Source of the DNA: Epichloe hybrida
Taxonomy: Eukaryota > Ascomycota > Sordariomycetes > Hypocreales > Clavicipitaceae
DNA length: 64,000 nt
Assembly (NCBI GenBank): GCA_019022495.1
Contig: JAFEKR010000025.1
Span: 310,001-374,000, forward strand
Direction of reading: 5' to 3'
In this document: positions 12,353 to 25,650 of the stretch, in pieces
Layout of the letters: the number at the start of each line of letters is the position of its first letter
Position numbering within the stretch: the stretch's first letter is position 1
Made by a program: the position numbers and the translations under genes
Notes under the pieces: model-generated
What the model was told of the DNA's origin: nothing
The model's input: only the letters and a program-made list of their open reading frames with translations
Databases searched by the model: none

Positions 12353-14100
12353 ATTCTAAAGCTTCTCTTACTAGCTACTTAAGAGTAATATAAGGGGGAG
12401 AATAACTTAATTTACTAAAACTATACTATATATTACTTAGGATTAGCTAGATAATAATAATACTATAGCTAGGGATATACTATATTCTATAACCTTATCT
12501 AAAGCTATACTCTTTATTATAATAGTAAAAAAGATAGTAATTAGGGAGTAAATTACCTAGCTTAAGTAACTTAAGAAACTATAGAATTAAGAAAAAAAGC
12601 TTACTAACTTAATATAATCTTATAAAGAACTAGTAAAAAGGGGCTAAAAGAATAGTTTATTCTTAAGCCTTAGTAACTAAGAAGTTAATATCTAAAATAT
12701 TATAAAACTCTAATACCTTATAAACTTATAAAAGTATAAGATATAGCTTAATAACCTTAACTATACCTTTAAGGGGGTAAAGAAAAAGTATTACTAGGAT
12801 AACTAAAAGATTCTCTTTATACTTAACTATATATATATAAACTATTAGGCTAGATAAAACTAATATATTAAAGAATAACTAGCTAATTATTAGGATTATT
12901 CTAAGAATAACTAGAATAAGTTCTAAGACTAAACCCTTACACTACTTAAAGACTCTATAAGTTATAATATATAAATAGCTATATAGCTAGAAAATATAAA
13001 GTAAAAGAAAGGCTAGAGTTCTATTAAGTTTAGTATTTACTTAGATTTACTAGAGAAATACTTAGAATAAGCTCTAGAAAAGACTTATACTCTTATATTC
13101 TTTAAAAAATTACTTCCTAACTTATAATATTATATTAACCTATATATAAATATTACTAGTCTAATATAAGAAGATATTATATAACTTACCTAGTAATTCT
13201 AGGAGGTAATATTAAAGAATAAGTAAAAGCTAAATAATTTAGAAAAGAAAGGGCTATATAAGGTAGCTTAATATTAAAGATATAACTCCTTATAAGAGTA
13301 TTAGCTAAATAAGAACTAAAAAGATAAGAATAAGAATAAGGAAAAGACCCTAGTTACTTACCTAAATAATAATAAACTATAAGGAAGAAAATAGTACTAT
13401 AACTATAGTAGTATAAAGTATTTCTTTTATAATTATAATAAGCTAAGGAAAGACTAATAAGAAGGTTAGGAAAACTCCTAGAGGTAAAAGTAAAAGCTCT
13501 TACCTTTATCTTAAATACTAGGGTACTAGTAAGATACTAATTTTATATACTAGTTACTATTTATAGGCATAAAGATATTAAAATAGTAGTAAATCTTAAT
13601 AATTATACTAAGATTAATATTATAAGTACTTAATTTATATAGACTTATAAGCTTAATTAGGCTAAGGCTATAGTACTTATCTTAAAGGTAGTAAGGGCTC
13701 TAATAGTTCCCTAATATAGTATTTATAAGGTACTTATTTTAATTAAAGATTTATAAGGTAAAGAGAAAGACCTTAAGTTACTATATATAGCTATTAATAA
13801 GAACCTAAGAGTAAAGGGAAGCCTTATATTAATTAAAATATATATACTTATAGAAAAATATATATATCTTTACTTATACTTATAAGAATAGTAGTTTAAA
13901 AAGAGAAAGATAGCCTTTTTACTACTAACTCCTTATAAGTTTATAAAGGTAATATATAATTATATAATTATATATACTATTATAGGTATAATAGAAGATA
14001 AGTTTATCTCTCTTAAAGATAAAGAGAAAGTAAAAGTATATAAAACTATTAAAGATATCCTAGAGAAACTATATAAATTTAAAGATATATTTTTTTAAAT
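12353..14100 (+). pseudogene. Gypsy B gag and protease region (broken)
   Basis: Gag lies at about 12353-13350 and a protease-linker region at about 13400-14080. The first 620 bp also occur in Gypsy D (60476-60972) and inversely in A. No intact zinc knuckle or DTG motif could be read with confidence, so the borders are positional. Frames are closed throughout by TAA and TAG. Function by position: capsid and polyprotein processing. Confidence 0.6.
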
Positions 14101-16970
14101 AAGGTAAGGAGCCTCCTATTAAAAAAGTTAACTAACTATATAATTAATCTTATACTAGAAGCTATACTCTTATATATACTAATCTATTCTCTCTCCTAAA
14201 GTAAACTTAAAGAGCTTTAGGAATATATTAATAATAACTTATAGAAAGGCTAGATAAGACCCTTAAAGAGCCTAGTATATATACTTATTCTATTTATATT
14301 AAAGAAGGATAAAATACTATAGCTTTATATTAACTATTAAGAGCTTAATAAAGTAATATAAAAAAATCACTATACTCTCCCCTTAATTTTAGAGATCCTT
14401 AATTAATACTAAGGGGCCTATTTCTTTTCTAAGATTAATATTAAGAATATATACTACTAAATTTATATTAAAGAGGGTAATAAATAGAAGATAGCTTTTT
14501 ATATATATTATAAGTACTATAAGTACCTTATAATACCTTTTAGGTTAATAAATACCTTAGCTACTTTCTAGAGTTATATTTATAAGGCGCTATATAGGTT
14601 AGTTAATATTATTTATATAGTATATCTAAATAATATCTTAATCTTCTCTAAGATAAAGAAGAAGTATACTAAATATATTAAGTAAGTCCTTAAATATATA
14701 AGGTTAGTAAAGTTATATATAAAACCCTCTAAGTGCTCTTTCTATAAGAAATTAGTAAAGTTCCTAGGGTTTATTCTCTTTATTAATAAAATATTAATAA
14801 ATACTTACTAGGTTAATATAATTAAAGAATAAAAGAAGCTAATAAGTTTTAAGAATATATAGTTATTTCTTAGGTTTTATAACTTTTACTAATAGTTTAT
14901 CTATAAATACTCTAGGATTATAGTATCTCTTTATATATTAATAAAGGGTAGTTAAAATAGTATCTAGACTAGGAGGTTTATATTTAAAGAAAAGAAGTAG
15001 TTAGTATTTAACTAGCTAAAAAATACCTTTTAGTAAGTGCCTTTACTCTAATACTATAACTTAAGTTAAGTAGTATATATTAAGATAAATACCTTAATTT
15101 TTATAATAATAGGAATCCTATCTTAGTAAGATAATAAGGGCTATTAGTATTTAGTAGCCTTTTAGTTAAGGAAGTTTATAAATACTAAATATAACTATAG
15201 TATAGCTAATTAAGAGCTACTTACTATAGTAAAGTTATTTAAACACTAGTAATATTATATTAAAGGTATAGAGATACCTATAAAGGTCCTATTAGACTAT
15301 TATAACCTATAGACCTTTATAAGGTAGTAAAAGCTAAATAAAAGATAGGTATAATAGTATATATTCCTCTACCCTTTCTATTTTATAATTAAGTATAGAC
15401 TAAAGAAAAGTAACCTTATAAATATACTATTAAGAAAGTCTAATTATAAGGGTAAACTTATATTAAATAGGGCGCTCCTACTAAAGCTTTAAAGAAAGAT
15501 AGTAAATATCTATATAGTAAAAAAAGAAATACTAATATATTAAAGAAGTTATAGTATAATACTAGTCTTAGAACTTACTAAGGTAAAAATAGCCTAGGTA
15601 AAAGGCTAGTTAGCTACTATAAATCTAGTAATAGGTTAGCTAAATAAGGATAATTTTAAGGAGAAGGTAGTATATATTTAAGATATTAGTATAGTATAAG
15701 TAATTTAGAGGGCTATTATATTACTAAATCCTTACTAATCTATAGTAAATAAACTATTAGTATAATTACTATAGAAGACATAGGACTAAAATCTAGATTT
15801 ATAAAAGCATAGAGATAAGGTTAACTCCTAAGTAAAAGGGAGGGAAAAAGCTAGTCTATAGTTATATAATATAAGGGGCTTCCTAATATATAAAGACTAG
15901 GTAGTTATTCTATAAAAGCTTGTCTTATAATAGAAGCTTCTATAGCTATACTATAATAATCTATTAGTAAGTCACTTTAGGACTAAACACACTCTTAAGC
16001 TACTAAAATATTACTATTAGTAGCTAGTAATAAGTAAAGCTATTTTAGACTATATATCTAGCTATAAAGTATACTAGTATATAGTAGCTAGATAGCACTA
16101 CCCTTATAGAAGCCTTAAATTACTACTAATACTAAGGTAACTATAGGTAAAGATCTTAATAAACTTTATTATAGGTTTACTACTAGTATAGCTAAGTAAG
16201 CAAGAAACTAATATAATCCTAGTAATTATAAATTAATTTACTAAGTACTTTATCTTCCTTCCTATAAAGACTATAATTAATATAGCTAAATTAGTAAAGT
16301 TATTTTATAAGGAGATTAAGCTATAATTTAGAGCGCTAGAGGGTATTATATTTAATAGAGGGTTAGTATTTATAAGCTAATTCTAGTTAGAGGTATATTA
16401 CTAGTTATATATAAAGTAAAGGCTTTTAATAGTATTTTACCTTTAAACTAATAAGTAAATAAAGAGAATAAATTAAGTACTTAAGTATTACTTATAATAT
16501 TTTATTAAAGAGAACTAATAACTATAGCTAAAGCTACTCCTAATAGCTTAATTTATATATAATAATACTATTAATAAGATAATAAGCTACTCCCCTAACT
16601 ATACTCTTATAGGCTATTTACCTAAGTTTTACCTTACTCTTAAGGGTAAAAGTATAGAGAGGGAGGTCCTAGAGGCTTATATATATATTAAAAAGCTATA
16701 TAAGATTAGGGAGAAACTAGTATATAACTAGGTAAGGGCTACTAAAGCATAAGTAAAGTACTATAACTAAAGATATTAGCTAATAACCTTAAAAAGAGAA
16801 GACTTAGTACTACTATTAGTTAAGAATATTAGGCTTAAGGATATAAAATAAAAGCTAAACCTAAGATTTATTAGGCTATTTTAAATACTTAATACTATAG
16901 GTAAATAAGCATACTAACTAGCACTACCTAATAAGTATAGCTAACTATATAACGTATTCTACATTAGCCT
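14101..16970 (+). pseudogene. Gypsy B reverse transcriptase, RNase H and integrase (broken)
   Basis: RT is at about 14180-14750. It shows LKELREYINN, then LYINYQELNKVI, then a block ending in VYLNNILIFS, where YLNN (14620-14637 region) is the YLDD catalytic motif with both Asp codons mutated to Asn. RNase H follows at about 15050-15500. The integrase zinc-binding segment lies at about 15920-16030, and the core at about 16130-16500 includes FTTSIAKQ and a region resembling the VDRFTKY block. The frame is cut at 16975 by Gypsy C and resumes at 25651. These enzymes would copy the RNA to DNA and insert it. Confidence 0.82.
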
Positions 16971-16975
16971 ATTAG

Positions 16976-17242
16976 TGTTACGACTGTGGTAGGAGAGATA
17001 TAAACGGAGTGAAGGCTAAGGTTCTTAGTTATAGCTAGAGAGCTACTACTTAGGGGTAGGTGCATAAAGGTCTTAAACTCTAACCTTTTATATCTCTTAT
17101 AGGTAGTCCTTATCTAAATACCTTACTATATATATATAGCTATCTAGTAGCTACTTAGTTATCCGCGTAAGCTAAGGCTTACCTAAGGGCTTTATTATAT
17201 AACTATCCTATCCATAACTCCCTAGCCTCCATACTCCTAACA
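16976..17242 (-). repeat. 3' LTR of Gypsy C
   Basis: 267 bp. On the plus strand it begins TGTTACGACTGTGGTAGGAG and ends CCATACTCCTAACA. The minus-strand polypurine tract is the CCCCCCTA run at about 17247-17256, directly inside the LTR. This copy keeps the CpG-containing start better than the partner LTR, which reads TATTATAACTATAGTAAG. Confidence 0.93.
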
Positions 17243-19500
17243 TACTGCCCCCCTAATATATGATTATCCTTAATTATAAAGAGCTACTTAGCTAGTGCGT
17301 GTTTACTACACATAACCTATGGTAATATTTATGTTACTAGCTATACTATTAGTGCGTGGTATTACATCCGCTTTAAATAATAAGGCAGATATCATTAGGA
17401 CCTAGGTAATCCTTCTTATAATATCTAGATTATAGATAGCTATACACTTGCTGCTTTATTACCTCTAATATATATACCTTTATCTAATAAGTTATTAGCG
17501 CTAAGTAGGCGGACTACTTATATTAAGTTTTATAATTAGGTTAAATAGATAAGGTAATACGCGCTATTTAAAACAAATAACTTCTTATTTAATATTAGGG
17601 ATATCGTGTTAATCTCGCTAGGAGTTCGCAGCTAGCGTGCGTATCTACTAGTGGCGGCTATAACTATAAATATTATAATTCCTAGATTAGCTACACATAG
17701 CGCGTAGATCACTTAGGGGTCTGGGGCTAATATAAAAGAGGCTTACTTCTACACACTTTTCTTCCCTCTATATTCTCCCTTAGTATTATAAGTTACCCCT
17801 ATTTACAAGCTAGTAGCTTTATAGTTTCTCTTATAGTAGTTACTAATATCCTATAGTGTTACTTTATTATCTATATTTATCCTTATCTAAAATATCCAAA
17901 TTCTCTTAAATATTAAAATATTAGTAGCTTACCTTCTACCTATAAGTTTATTATAGTATATTACTACTAACTTACTAGTAGTTAATAATATCTTTAACAT
18001 AAGTAACTACTTTACTACTACTACCTCCTTCTATTTTAATAACTCCTATAACATCCCCTTTAAAGTCTCTTAGTAAGAAATATTTAGCTTTTAAAATTTC
18101 TATATAAGTATAATATCTAAGTTTCCCTAGCGCTTACCTGACTAACTTATAGCTAGTAGTACTAGTAAAATAAAAATTCCCTGTATTTACTATATATAGT
18201 AAGTTATAATATAAGCTATTATACCTAAAGATAGTAATAGTGTAAAGCTATAATATATTATTAAAGGTAAATCTATCCTAACCTAATATACTAATTCTCT
18301 AAGTATAACTTTATTACTATCTTACTATATATTACTCCTAACTTATATAAATAACTTAATAAAATACACTTATTATACACATAATAATAAGGACTACACG
18401 TCAATTTATGCTGTGAGTAAAACTCGAATGGATTTGAGTTTGACTGCGGTCACGAATTATGACTGTATCTTACGCAATCGCAGCCATAAAGTTTGTTGCA
18501 AACTTTGTATTAACTTTTTAGCCCCTAAATTTGTGGCTTAAAGCTTATTTCTTTTATGTTTTACCTAACACTACGGTGATTATTGAATTTGGTTATTACA
18601 TGTGGCACTAGCTAGGTATTGCTAGTAATTTTTTTGGTTCCTTGAAAATTAGATGCATTGGCCACAGCCAATGACCCCCAAAAAAAATTAAAAATCAATA
18701 ATAAGGACTACACTAGGGTTTATTCTCCTTTTCCTACTACTAATATATATACTAATATACTACTAGTGTACTACTTAGTTTACCTAGTTATACTATACGC
18801 TCTTTAAGTATATTAATACTTATAGTAATCCTAATAATAATCTATACTTTCTTAATAATATATATATCTCTTATTTCTATAACTTAGTTACTACTAATAT
18901 ACTACTAGTGTCTAATATGCGTAAAATATAAACTTTATAATACGCTCCTAACTACTAAAAATACTAATAAGTATAGGTAAGTAAGGTAAGCATAGCTTAT
19001 AGTGGAAGTTACACGCAAGGCTAATACTAATAAATAAGTTACTATATTACTACTTAATAATACTATTAATCTAGAAGTCTAGATTAATATTTCTAATAGT
19101 TTATATTTTATCACGCAGAATTTTCTATCTATATATACTTCTTACACTCTAGCTTATAGCTTTACTAACTTACTAGTAGCTTACTACTAATATATTTACG
19201 CTTCCTACTTATATTAGGCTACTAGACCTCCCTAGTAAGCTTTATATATATATATATAAAGAGGGGGATTCTTCTAATAATAAAAACAAATCCTTTACCT
19301 TTATTATTACTAGTAAGACTACTAAGGGCCTAGTAGGTAATATATTAATAGAGTAATTAGTGCGAAGTAGCTATAAGTTAGGTTATCTAAGAAATTATCT
19401 AGATTTTTTTTATATATTACTACTACTATCTAAAATCTATTAAATACACCTCTATGTCCGCAAACTAGCTACTTAGTTACTACTTATAATCCTTAATAAT
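17243..19500 (-). other. Long 3' region of Gypsy C, no domain seen
   Basis: About 2 kb (without the retroposon) between the chromodomain and the 3' LTR. I find no recognisable domain and no open frame on either strand. It is less uniformly mutated than the pol region, with pockets keeping CpG (17580-17720). It could be a 3' untranslated region, a degraded extra gene, or an older nested insertion whose ends I did not recognise. Confidence 0.5.
18400..18696 (+). mobile_element. Retroposon copy 2 (297 bp), 17-bp TSD
   Basis: Sense strand is plus, ending in the A-rich tail CCCCCAAAAAAAATTAAAA. The direct repeat AATAATAAGGACTACAC occurs at 18383-18399 and 18697-18713, a perfect 17-bp TSD. This is the signature of target-primed reverse transcription. 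The copy is truncated at the 5' side compared with 54644-55401. It is nearly unmutated: it keeps CTGCGGTCACGAATTATG and TTGGCCACAGCCAATG, where the long copies show C-to-T at CpA. Confidence 0.95.
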
Positions 19501-21200
19501 ATCTATTATAATAAAATCTCTTTTCTTTACCTAAGAATTCTCTAAAGTATTATAGCCCTTCTATTTAACTAGGTATTTCTAATGTCTCCTATTATAATAA
19601 TATAATATAATTCTTTTAACTTTAAACTCCTACTTATTATCCATAACGTTGTCTTGTAGTAAGGATATATCTTCTATACTAGATAAGTCCCTTACAAATA
19701 GTTTAAGGTTAGTAATATTAAAAACATTATATAAATACGTTCTAGGTGGTAGCTTTAATTAGTATATAAGTCTATAAGTACTAATTACCTTTTTAATTTT
19801 ATAAGGGCCTAAGTACTTTATACTTAGCTTCCTACTAGGTTACTATAAGTTAATATTCTTTATAAATAATAAAATATAGTTACCTATACTAAACTTTATT
19901 AGGGTCTGCTTTTTATTATAGTGTTTTATATACTAGGCCTATAAGTTACTTAGAAGCTACTTAATTACTATATGTCTATCTTTTAGCATAATAGTATAAG
20001 TTTTTACCTAGTTACTTACTATAGGAATATTTATAACTACTTACTATAGTCCCCTAGGGTTATAGCCTTATAGCGCCTTAGCTAGGGTATAGCTATAAGT
20101 TAAATAAGCGCTTATATTATATATAAACTATGCTATTAAAAGGTTATTAGCCTAATTAGTTTAGTTAAAGCAAGTAAAGGCTCTTAAATAGTGCTCTAAA
20201 ACTTAGTTTAGATATTCTATCTAACTATTTATTTATAAGTAGAATATAGTACTTAGTTACTACTTAGTTATAATAAGATAGTAAAAGGTTATCTAAAACC
20301 TACTAGTAAAGGTTAAACTATGGTTTATAATAATACCCTCTAGAGCGCTATAATCCCTAAAAACATATTCTAAGAATATAGTAGCTAACCTATTACTAGT
20401 TATACGCGTTAAAATAAGGATATAAATACTATATTTTGTAAAATAGTCTATAATAACTAAGATTATATTATAAGTCTAGTTTATATCTTTTATAGGTAGT
20501 AGCCTTATAATAAAGTCTATTAATAATTCTTAAAAAGGCTAATTAAGCACTAGTAGTATAGCTAGCTTACTATAAGGTTTATAGTGCCTTAGCTTTAAAG
20601 TCTAGTAGCTTATATAAGTTTATATATATAACTTAGTGTCTTTCTTTATTATTAGCTAGTAATACTAACTTATAATCTAATAGAGGGTCCTGCTAACTCC
20701 CTAGTAGCCTACTACTAGGTTATTATAAGTAAGTAATATAACTTCCTTTCTTATACTAACTAGAATAAAAACTCTATTCTTAAATATTAATAGCTTAGAG
20801 GGCCTAATAGACTATATCTATAACACTTCTAGGTTACTACTCTTAAGTAGCTTCCTCTAACCTATAGTAAAGTTATTACTTTACTATACTTAAAATAATA
20901 TAACTTAAATTAGAGTCTCTAATTCTACATACATAGGATAAGCATTATATATAAACTTAGAAGAGGTTTACTAGACTACTTATATTCTTACTATAATACT
21001 ACTATAAGTAGCTAGCTTATAGTGTGCTTTTAGACTTATAGATAAATTATAGCTAAGCAGCGTTTTAAGGGGGCGCTTATGCTACTTACTAACTACTAAC
21101 CTAGCTAGACTCCTAACCTATAGGCTTACTAGACTTACGGAAATATTAGAAAACATAGACAAGGTATAACCTTGCTACTTATAATAAGTAAACCTAGTTA
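19501..21200 (-). pseudogene. Gypsy C integrase and chromodomain (broken)
   Basis: On the minus strand the chromodomain is at about 19640-19500 and reads KYLVK, a stop, KGYNTLENS. This is the YLVKWKGY signature followed by the NTWEP-like block. The integrase core extends rightwards to about 21150. The chromodomain would guide integration to heterochromatin, which fits this nested block. Stops and lost acidic residues make it inactive. Confidence 0.78.
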
Positions 21201-22720
21201 GTGTACTACTTACAGGCTTTATAGGACTATTAGGTTCCTTAATAATATAATAAAGTTATATCTTCTTAAAACCCTAGAGGCTTAAATAGCCCTTATAGCG
21301 CTCTTATAATAAACTATTAACTACGCTAAGTAATATAACCTTAGGGCCTATAACTACACTATTATATATATAGCGCCCTTGCTACTTAGTATTTAAAAAC
21401 TTAGCTAAGAAGTTAGGTAGCTATAAGGATATAGCCTTTGCCTTATACTCCTTGCTAATATAATTTACTCTTCTTAATAGGGCATTAGTAAGGTTTAGCT
21501 TACCTATATAATATTTAATCTTAAAATTAAATAGATAAAGCTTATCTAATACTATTACTTACTTACTAGATAGCTTTAGCTTTATAGCTAGGTACTTATA
21601 ATTTAAATAGTCTATAATAACTATAATCTAATAAGTTAAATATATAAGGTAATATCTCTAGGCTTAAAATACCTCTTAGATTGCTAATAACTTAGTATCT
21701 AGGGTTAAGTAGTAAAGTTTAATATTAGTTAACTTCCTTAAAAAATACGCTACTAGGTGCTAGTTACCTAGCACTAATATTATAAGTATAGCTTTAATTA
21801 TATAACTAGATATGTCTATCTCTACTCTTAGTAAATAAAGTAAGTTAAAGTGCACTAAGATTAGTGCCTCCTAGAACTTCTTTTAGAGTTCTCTAAACAC
21901 TATAAGTTTACTAGGCTCTAGCTTAAACTTCGCTAGTTAAATACCCTTTAGATAGTTTATTAGCAGGACTACTACCTTACTATACTATTTTATAAAGCAT
22001 TAGTAAAACCTTATAAACCTAAGGAATAATTAAATATTAAATATACTACTAGGTATTAGCTAGGTTATAATAGCTTTAACCTGTGATAGTTCTATCTTAA
22101 TGCCTTTCTTAGATATAATAAAACCTAGGAACTTTACCTTTATAACTAAAAATTAGCACTTTTTAAGGTTAATATAGAGGTTAGCGTCCTGAAGTTACTC
22201 TAGCACCCTTTTAATATACTCTATGTATCTTATAGGGTTACTATTATATATTAGGGTATTATTAAGGTAAATAATATAGAATTTATCTATAAGCCCCTTA
22301 AGAGCATTATTAATATATTTATAAAAAGTAGCTAGTGTATTTACTAACCTAAATAGCATTATAAGATATTTAAAATGCCTATAGTAGTAATAGAATGCTA
22401 TCTTCTACTTATTACCCTTATGGATATATAGCTAGTAGTATGCCTCTTAAAGATTTAGTAATGTAAAAATCTTTACACTTACTAATTAATTAAGGATTTC
22501 GGAGATTAGTGGTAAAGGGGCCCTATTTTTAATAGTAATCCTATTAAGGCCCTTATAATTCATATAAAGCCTTAATTTCCCTAATTTTTTTAGAATAAAT
22601 AAAATCAGAGCTCCTGCTAGGCTTATTAATCTTCTAATCTACCCTTTCTCCTACGTACTTACTAGGTACTCCCTAAGTACCTCTAGCTCTTTTTTAGCTA
22701 GGTTGTATATAAGTCCCTAG
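21201..22720 (-). pseudogene. Gypsy C reverse transcriptase and RNase H (broken)
   Basis: RT runs on the minus strand from about 22720 to 21950. The YLNN motif (from YLDD) is complementary to 22258-22269, in a context identical to the better-preserved copy C' (63798-63809). Upstream blocks match FIPKKSGKLRLYMDYKGLNR of C'. RNase H and connection regions lie between about 21950 and 21200. Both catalytic Asp of YLDD are Asn, so it is dead. Confidence 0.82.
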
Positions 22721-22999
22721 GGTAGTTATTTTCCCTCTTCTAATTTAATTATATAAGTGTAACCACCTAATTCTAGGAGCTTACTAGCTAAATCCTTTAA
22801 AAACATATCTACAAATTCTACATACTCTTCTAGGATTTACTATAGGGGTGTGTTACTATCTATCTCTTACGTAGATATTGCTAACTCTTTATAATACACT
22901 ACCTAGAGCGCTATTACGCTTCTTAGTTTTTTCTTTTTTAATATATAAGTATGTTTTACTACTATTACTATAACTATGCTATAACTTAGGTTGTTACTT

Positions 23000-23800
23000 A
23001 CTATGTTATTTATTAATGAATTTTTATTAGTATTCTCTTTTATTACCTCTAGGTTAACTACCTTAATCTTTAGTAATACTAGTAATAGTGTAATAGAAGA
23101 CTGCTTTACTACCTTATAAAGTTATTACTTACTTATAGTAAAAGTAATATAATCCTAGGTTATTAGAAACCTCTAGAAACCCTGCTTCTAGTCTATTACT
23201 ATAGGTTTATATTCTAGGGTCTAGTCTATCCCTAGGAGTATTCCCTCTCCTATATTAGTAATATAGTAGCTAACTTAGTAAACCTTTATATAGCCTATAC
23301 TATCTTTTACCTTAACTAGTTTATGTAGGATTTCCTAGTATAGGATCTTATCCTTACTTACGCTTTCTAGTATTATCTCTGTTTTTTCTATATTCTTCTA
23401 ATCCTATTTTAATAATAATTTAGGGTGGATTATCAAATATTCCACGCCTATATTAAATAGCGCTAGCACTACTAACTAGTGGTTATCTTACTATAAGAAC
23501 ACCTATATTCTTATTCTCTTATCTATAGGTTTTTTTATAGTAAGACTATTATCCTAGGCCTAAGCTAAACTAATTAGAATCTTATTAAGGTCTAAGGTTT
23601 TATTACTACTATTCTTATACTTCTTAGTAATATACCTATTACTTTTATAAATTAAGTAGTCTACTATATTATATTTATTTATACTATATCTAGGACTACT
23701 ATATTTAAAGCACTTAAATAGTCTCTAGCCTATGCTAGGTTACTATAAGCTTTACTATAAGTTATCTATAGGGAAGCTAGAATATTATCTCTTATTACTC
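23000..23800 (-). pseudogene. Gypsy C protease and zinc knuckles (broken)
   Basis: Minus-strand counterpart of C' 62320-63000. A Cys-rich stretch near 23760-23620, with TGC/TAC alternation and the motif CFKYSSPRYS, looks like one or two zinc knuckles of the nucleocapsid. The protease DTGA block is at about 23480-23450 and follows the same pattern as FNIGAEYLIIHP in C'. These parts would process and package the polyprotein. The borders are approximate. Confidence 0.7.
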
Positions 23801-25378
23801 CTACTCTCCTTATTATGGTTTTTATTATAATTATTTAATATAAATATTATTATAACTTTAGCCTTTTTACCTTAACCCTATAGATAGCTCTATAATATTA
23901 GGAACTCTTAGCTAACTATATACTTCCTTATAGTATTATTTAAGCTATTTAGAAAAATTACTATTCTTAAGTATATAGGAATTTAGTTAGGTAATTCCGC
24001 TTTTACCTTTATCTAAAGTCTTAGGAAAGATTAGAAAGACTAATCACTCTTCTGCCTAAGATTTAGTAGTATCCTAGTTACTTCTAAGCACCTTATATCT
24101 TTATTTATTACTCTAGTGTTTAGCTAGGATATAAATCTATCCTAGGTGTAAGCTAAGTAGTTAACTAACCTATTTACTATTATATAATATATTTACTATT
24201 ACTTTATATTATTAGCTAAATAGCTACTAGTATATACTACCTTAGTTTTATTATCCTAAAAGGTTCTTAGGTCTAGCTAGAATAGTATATTTAAATCTAC
24301 TAGGTATGCCTATAGATTCTTATAAGTATTATGTGGCTAGGAATATGACCCCTAGAGACCTCTCTCACAAGACCTCTAGCCCCTTAGACCTCGGATCTAT
24401 CGGATCCCTCGAGACCTCTCTCTCAAGACCTCGGATCGATCGGATTGTCGGATCAATTCAACCACATTGGATCCGGCCTAGCCCCTGACCCCCTAGCTAG
24501 ATAAAAGCCCTAGATTCCCTCCCTTTTCATAGAAAATCAACTCTCCCTTCGTAGCCTTTTGGCTTGGATTGTTCAATTGAGATTATACCCTTTTTGCTTC
24601 GGCTGATATTTGATAGCTTCGGCTGATATTGGATTGCTTTGGCTGATATTGGATTGATAAGATGACCTGATATTGGCAAGAGACTTCGCAGCTTAGATCC
24701 TCGCGATGGATCGCAAATATCGCAGACCTAGATCCCGATATCTAGGTTCAATTTCTGATATCGTTGAATTCGTCAATAGCGTCAATTTCGTCATTTTCGT
24801 CATCTTCATCGGCATCATCATTATCGTCAGATCCCTCTTTTCCGTTGTTTTGGGGTGGTTGTTTTGCCCCGACAAAGTATTACCTTTATATATAGGTACC
24901 TTATATTATATCTTAATAAAGCTTTATAGGTATATATTTACTATAAACTTAGTGTTAGGTAAGAAATCTAGGAATAGGGGAATTCTCTATATATTTATCT
25001 AAGGGGTAATTATAAGTCCTCTACCTAATATAGCTAATTATAAGTTCGCTTCTATTTCCTTAAGCTATACTTCTATATCTAAGATCTCCTTTCTTATATA
25101 AGTATTTTATAGCTTAGCTTATATAACCTTATATTACCTTTATAGCTTATCTAGATTATTATTATTACTAGATTTAGCGTTACTATATTAGTTAGGTAGC
25201 GTTTACTATACTCTCTTATATTCTATAGTTAGGGTATTCTAGTTACTACCTAGGCACTATAGAGTTAAGGCTTCCTTACTAGGTAGTATAAGTATGTTTT
25301 AGGTAAATATTCTATAGCTCCTTTATATTTAAATCTAGCTAACAGTTTATTTTTCTTAAAGGGTTTAAGAGTTTAACT
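23801..25378 (-). pseudogene. Gypsy C gag (broken), split by a solo LTR
   Basis: The region between the zinc knuckle and the 5' LTR, homologous to C' 61240-62310. It is interrupted at 24330-24874 by a solo LTR of the non-autonomous element, with TSD AAGTAT. No gag domain motif is strong enough to name beyond position. A short open frame around 24885-25002 is chance. No promoter elements can be read in the adjoining LTR. Confidence 0.65.
24330..24874 (+). mobile_element. Solo LTR of the satellite-bearing LTR element, copy 2
   Basis: 545 bp, starting TATGTGGCTAGGAATATG and ending TTTTGCCCCGACA. A perfect 6-bp TSD AAGTAT lies at 24324-24329 and 24875-24880. It is closely similar to copy 1 and the same length class, with the same GCTTCGGCTGATATT triplet and the TCGTCA-rich tract. 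It interrupts gag of Gypsy C. Mutation is light. Open frames crossing it on both strands arise from low stop density and should not be called genes. Confidence 0.93.
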
Positions 25379-25645
25379 TATTATAACTATAGTAAGAGAG
25401 ATATAAATAAAGTAAAGGCTAAGGTTCTTAGTTATAGCTAGAGAGCTACTACTTAGGGGTAGGTATATAAAGGTCTTAAACTCTAACTTTCTATATCTCT
25501 TGTAGGTAGTCCTTATCTAAATACCCTACTATACGCATGTAGCTATCTAGTAGCTACTTATTTATCCGCGTAGGCTAAGGCTTACCTAAGGGCTTTATTA
25601 TGTGACTGTCCTGTCCGCGACTCCCTAGCCTCCGTGCTCCTAACA
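25379..25645 (-). repeat. 5' LTR of Gypsy C
   Basis: 267 bp. On the plus strand it begins TATTATAACTATAGTAAG and ends CCGTGCTCCTAACA. It is clearly more mutated in its left half than its partner at 16976-17242, but its right third keeps CCGCGTAGG and GTCCGCGAC. The sister LTR of C' is at 60973-61239. Confidence 0.93.
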
Positions 25646-25650
25646 ATTAG

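Larger units (their letters stand above)
16976..25645 (-). mobile_element. Gypsy chromovirus C (minus), TSD ATTAG
   Basis: 8.7-kb Gypsy inserted in B, with TSD ATTAG at 16971-16975 and 25646-25650. LTRs are 267 bp each. Reading from the right: 5' LTR, gag (interrupted by a solo LTR at 24330-24874), zinc knuckle, protease, RT, RNase H, integrase, chromodomain, then an unusually long 3' region (17243-19500) holding a retroposon copy, and the 3' LTR. A second copy, C', begins at 60973. C is a different family from A, B and D. It is RIP-damaged but keeps more CpG than A or B. Confidence 0.92.

Noticed and set aside
24306..25002. Open frames of 60 and 98 codons on the plus strand and one of 60 on the minus strand
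   Set aside because: They lie in or run out of the solo LTR at 24330-24874. The same frames recur in every copy of the LTR and are open on both strands because this LTR has few stops.
16976..25645. Gypsy C and the inverted LTR pair at 5573 and 27392 as ends of one 22-kb composite transposon
   Set aside because: TSDs show separate events: ATAAC for A, CTATT for B and ATTAG for C. The outer inverted LTRs belong to two different insertions.
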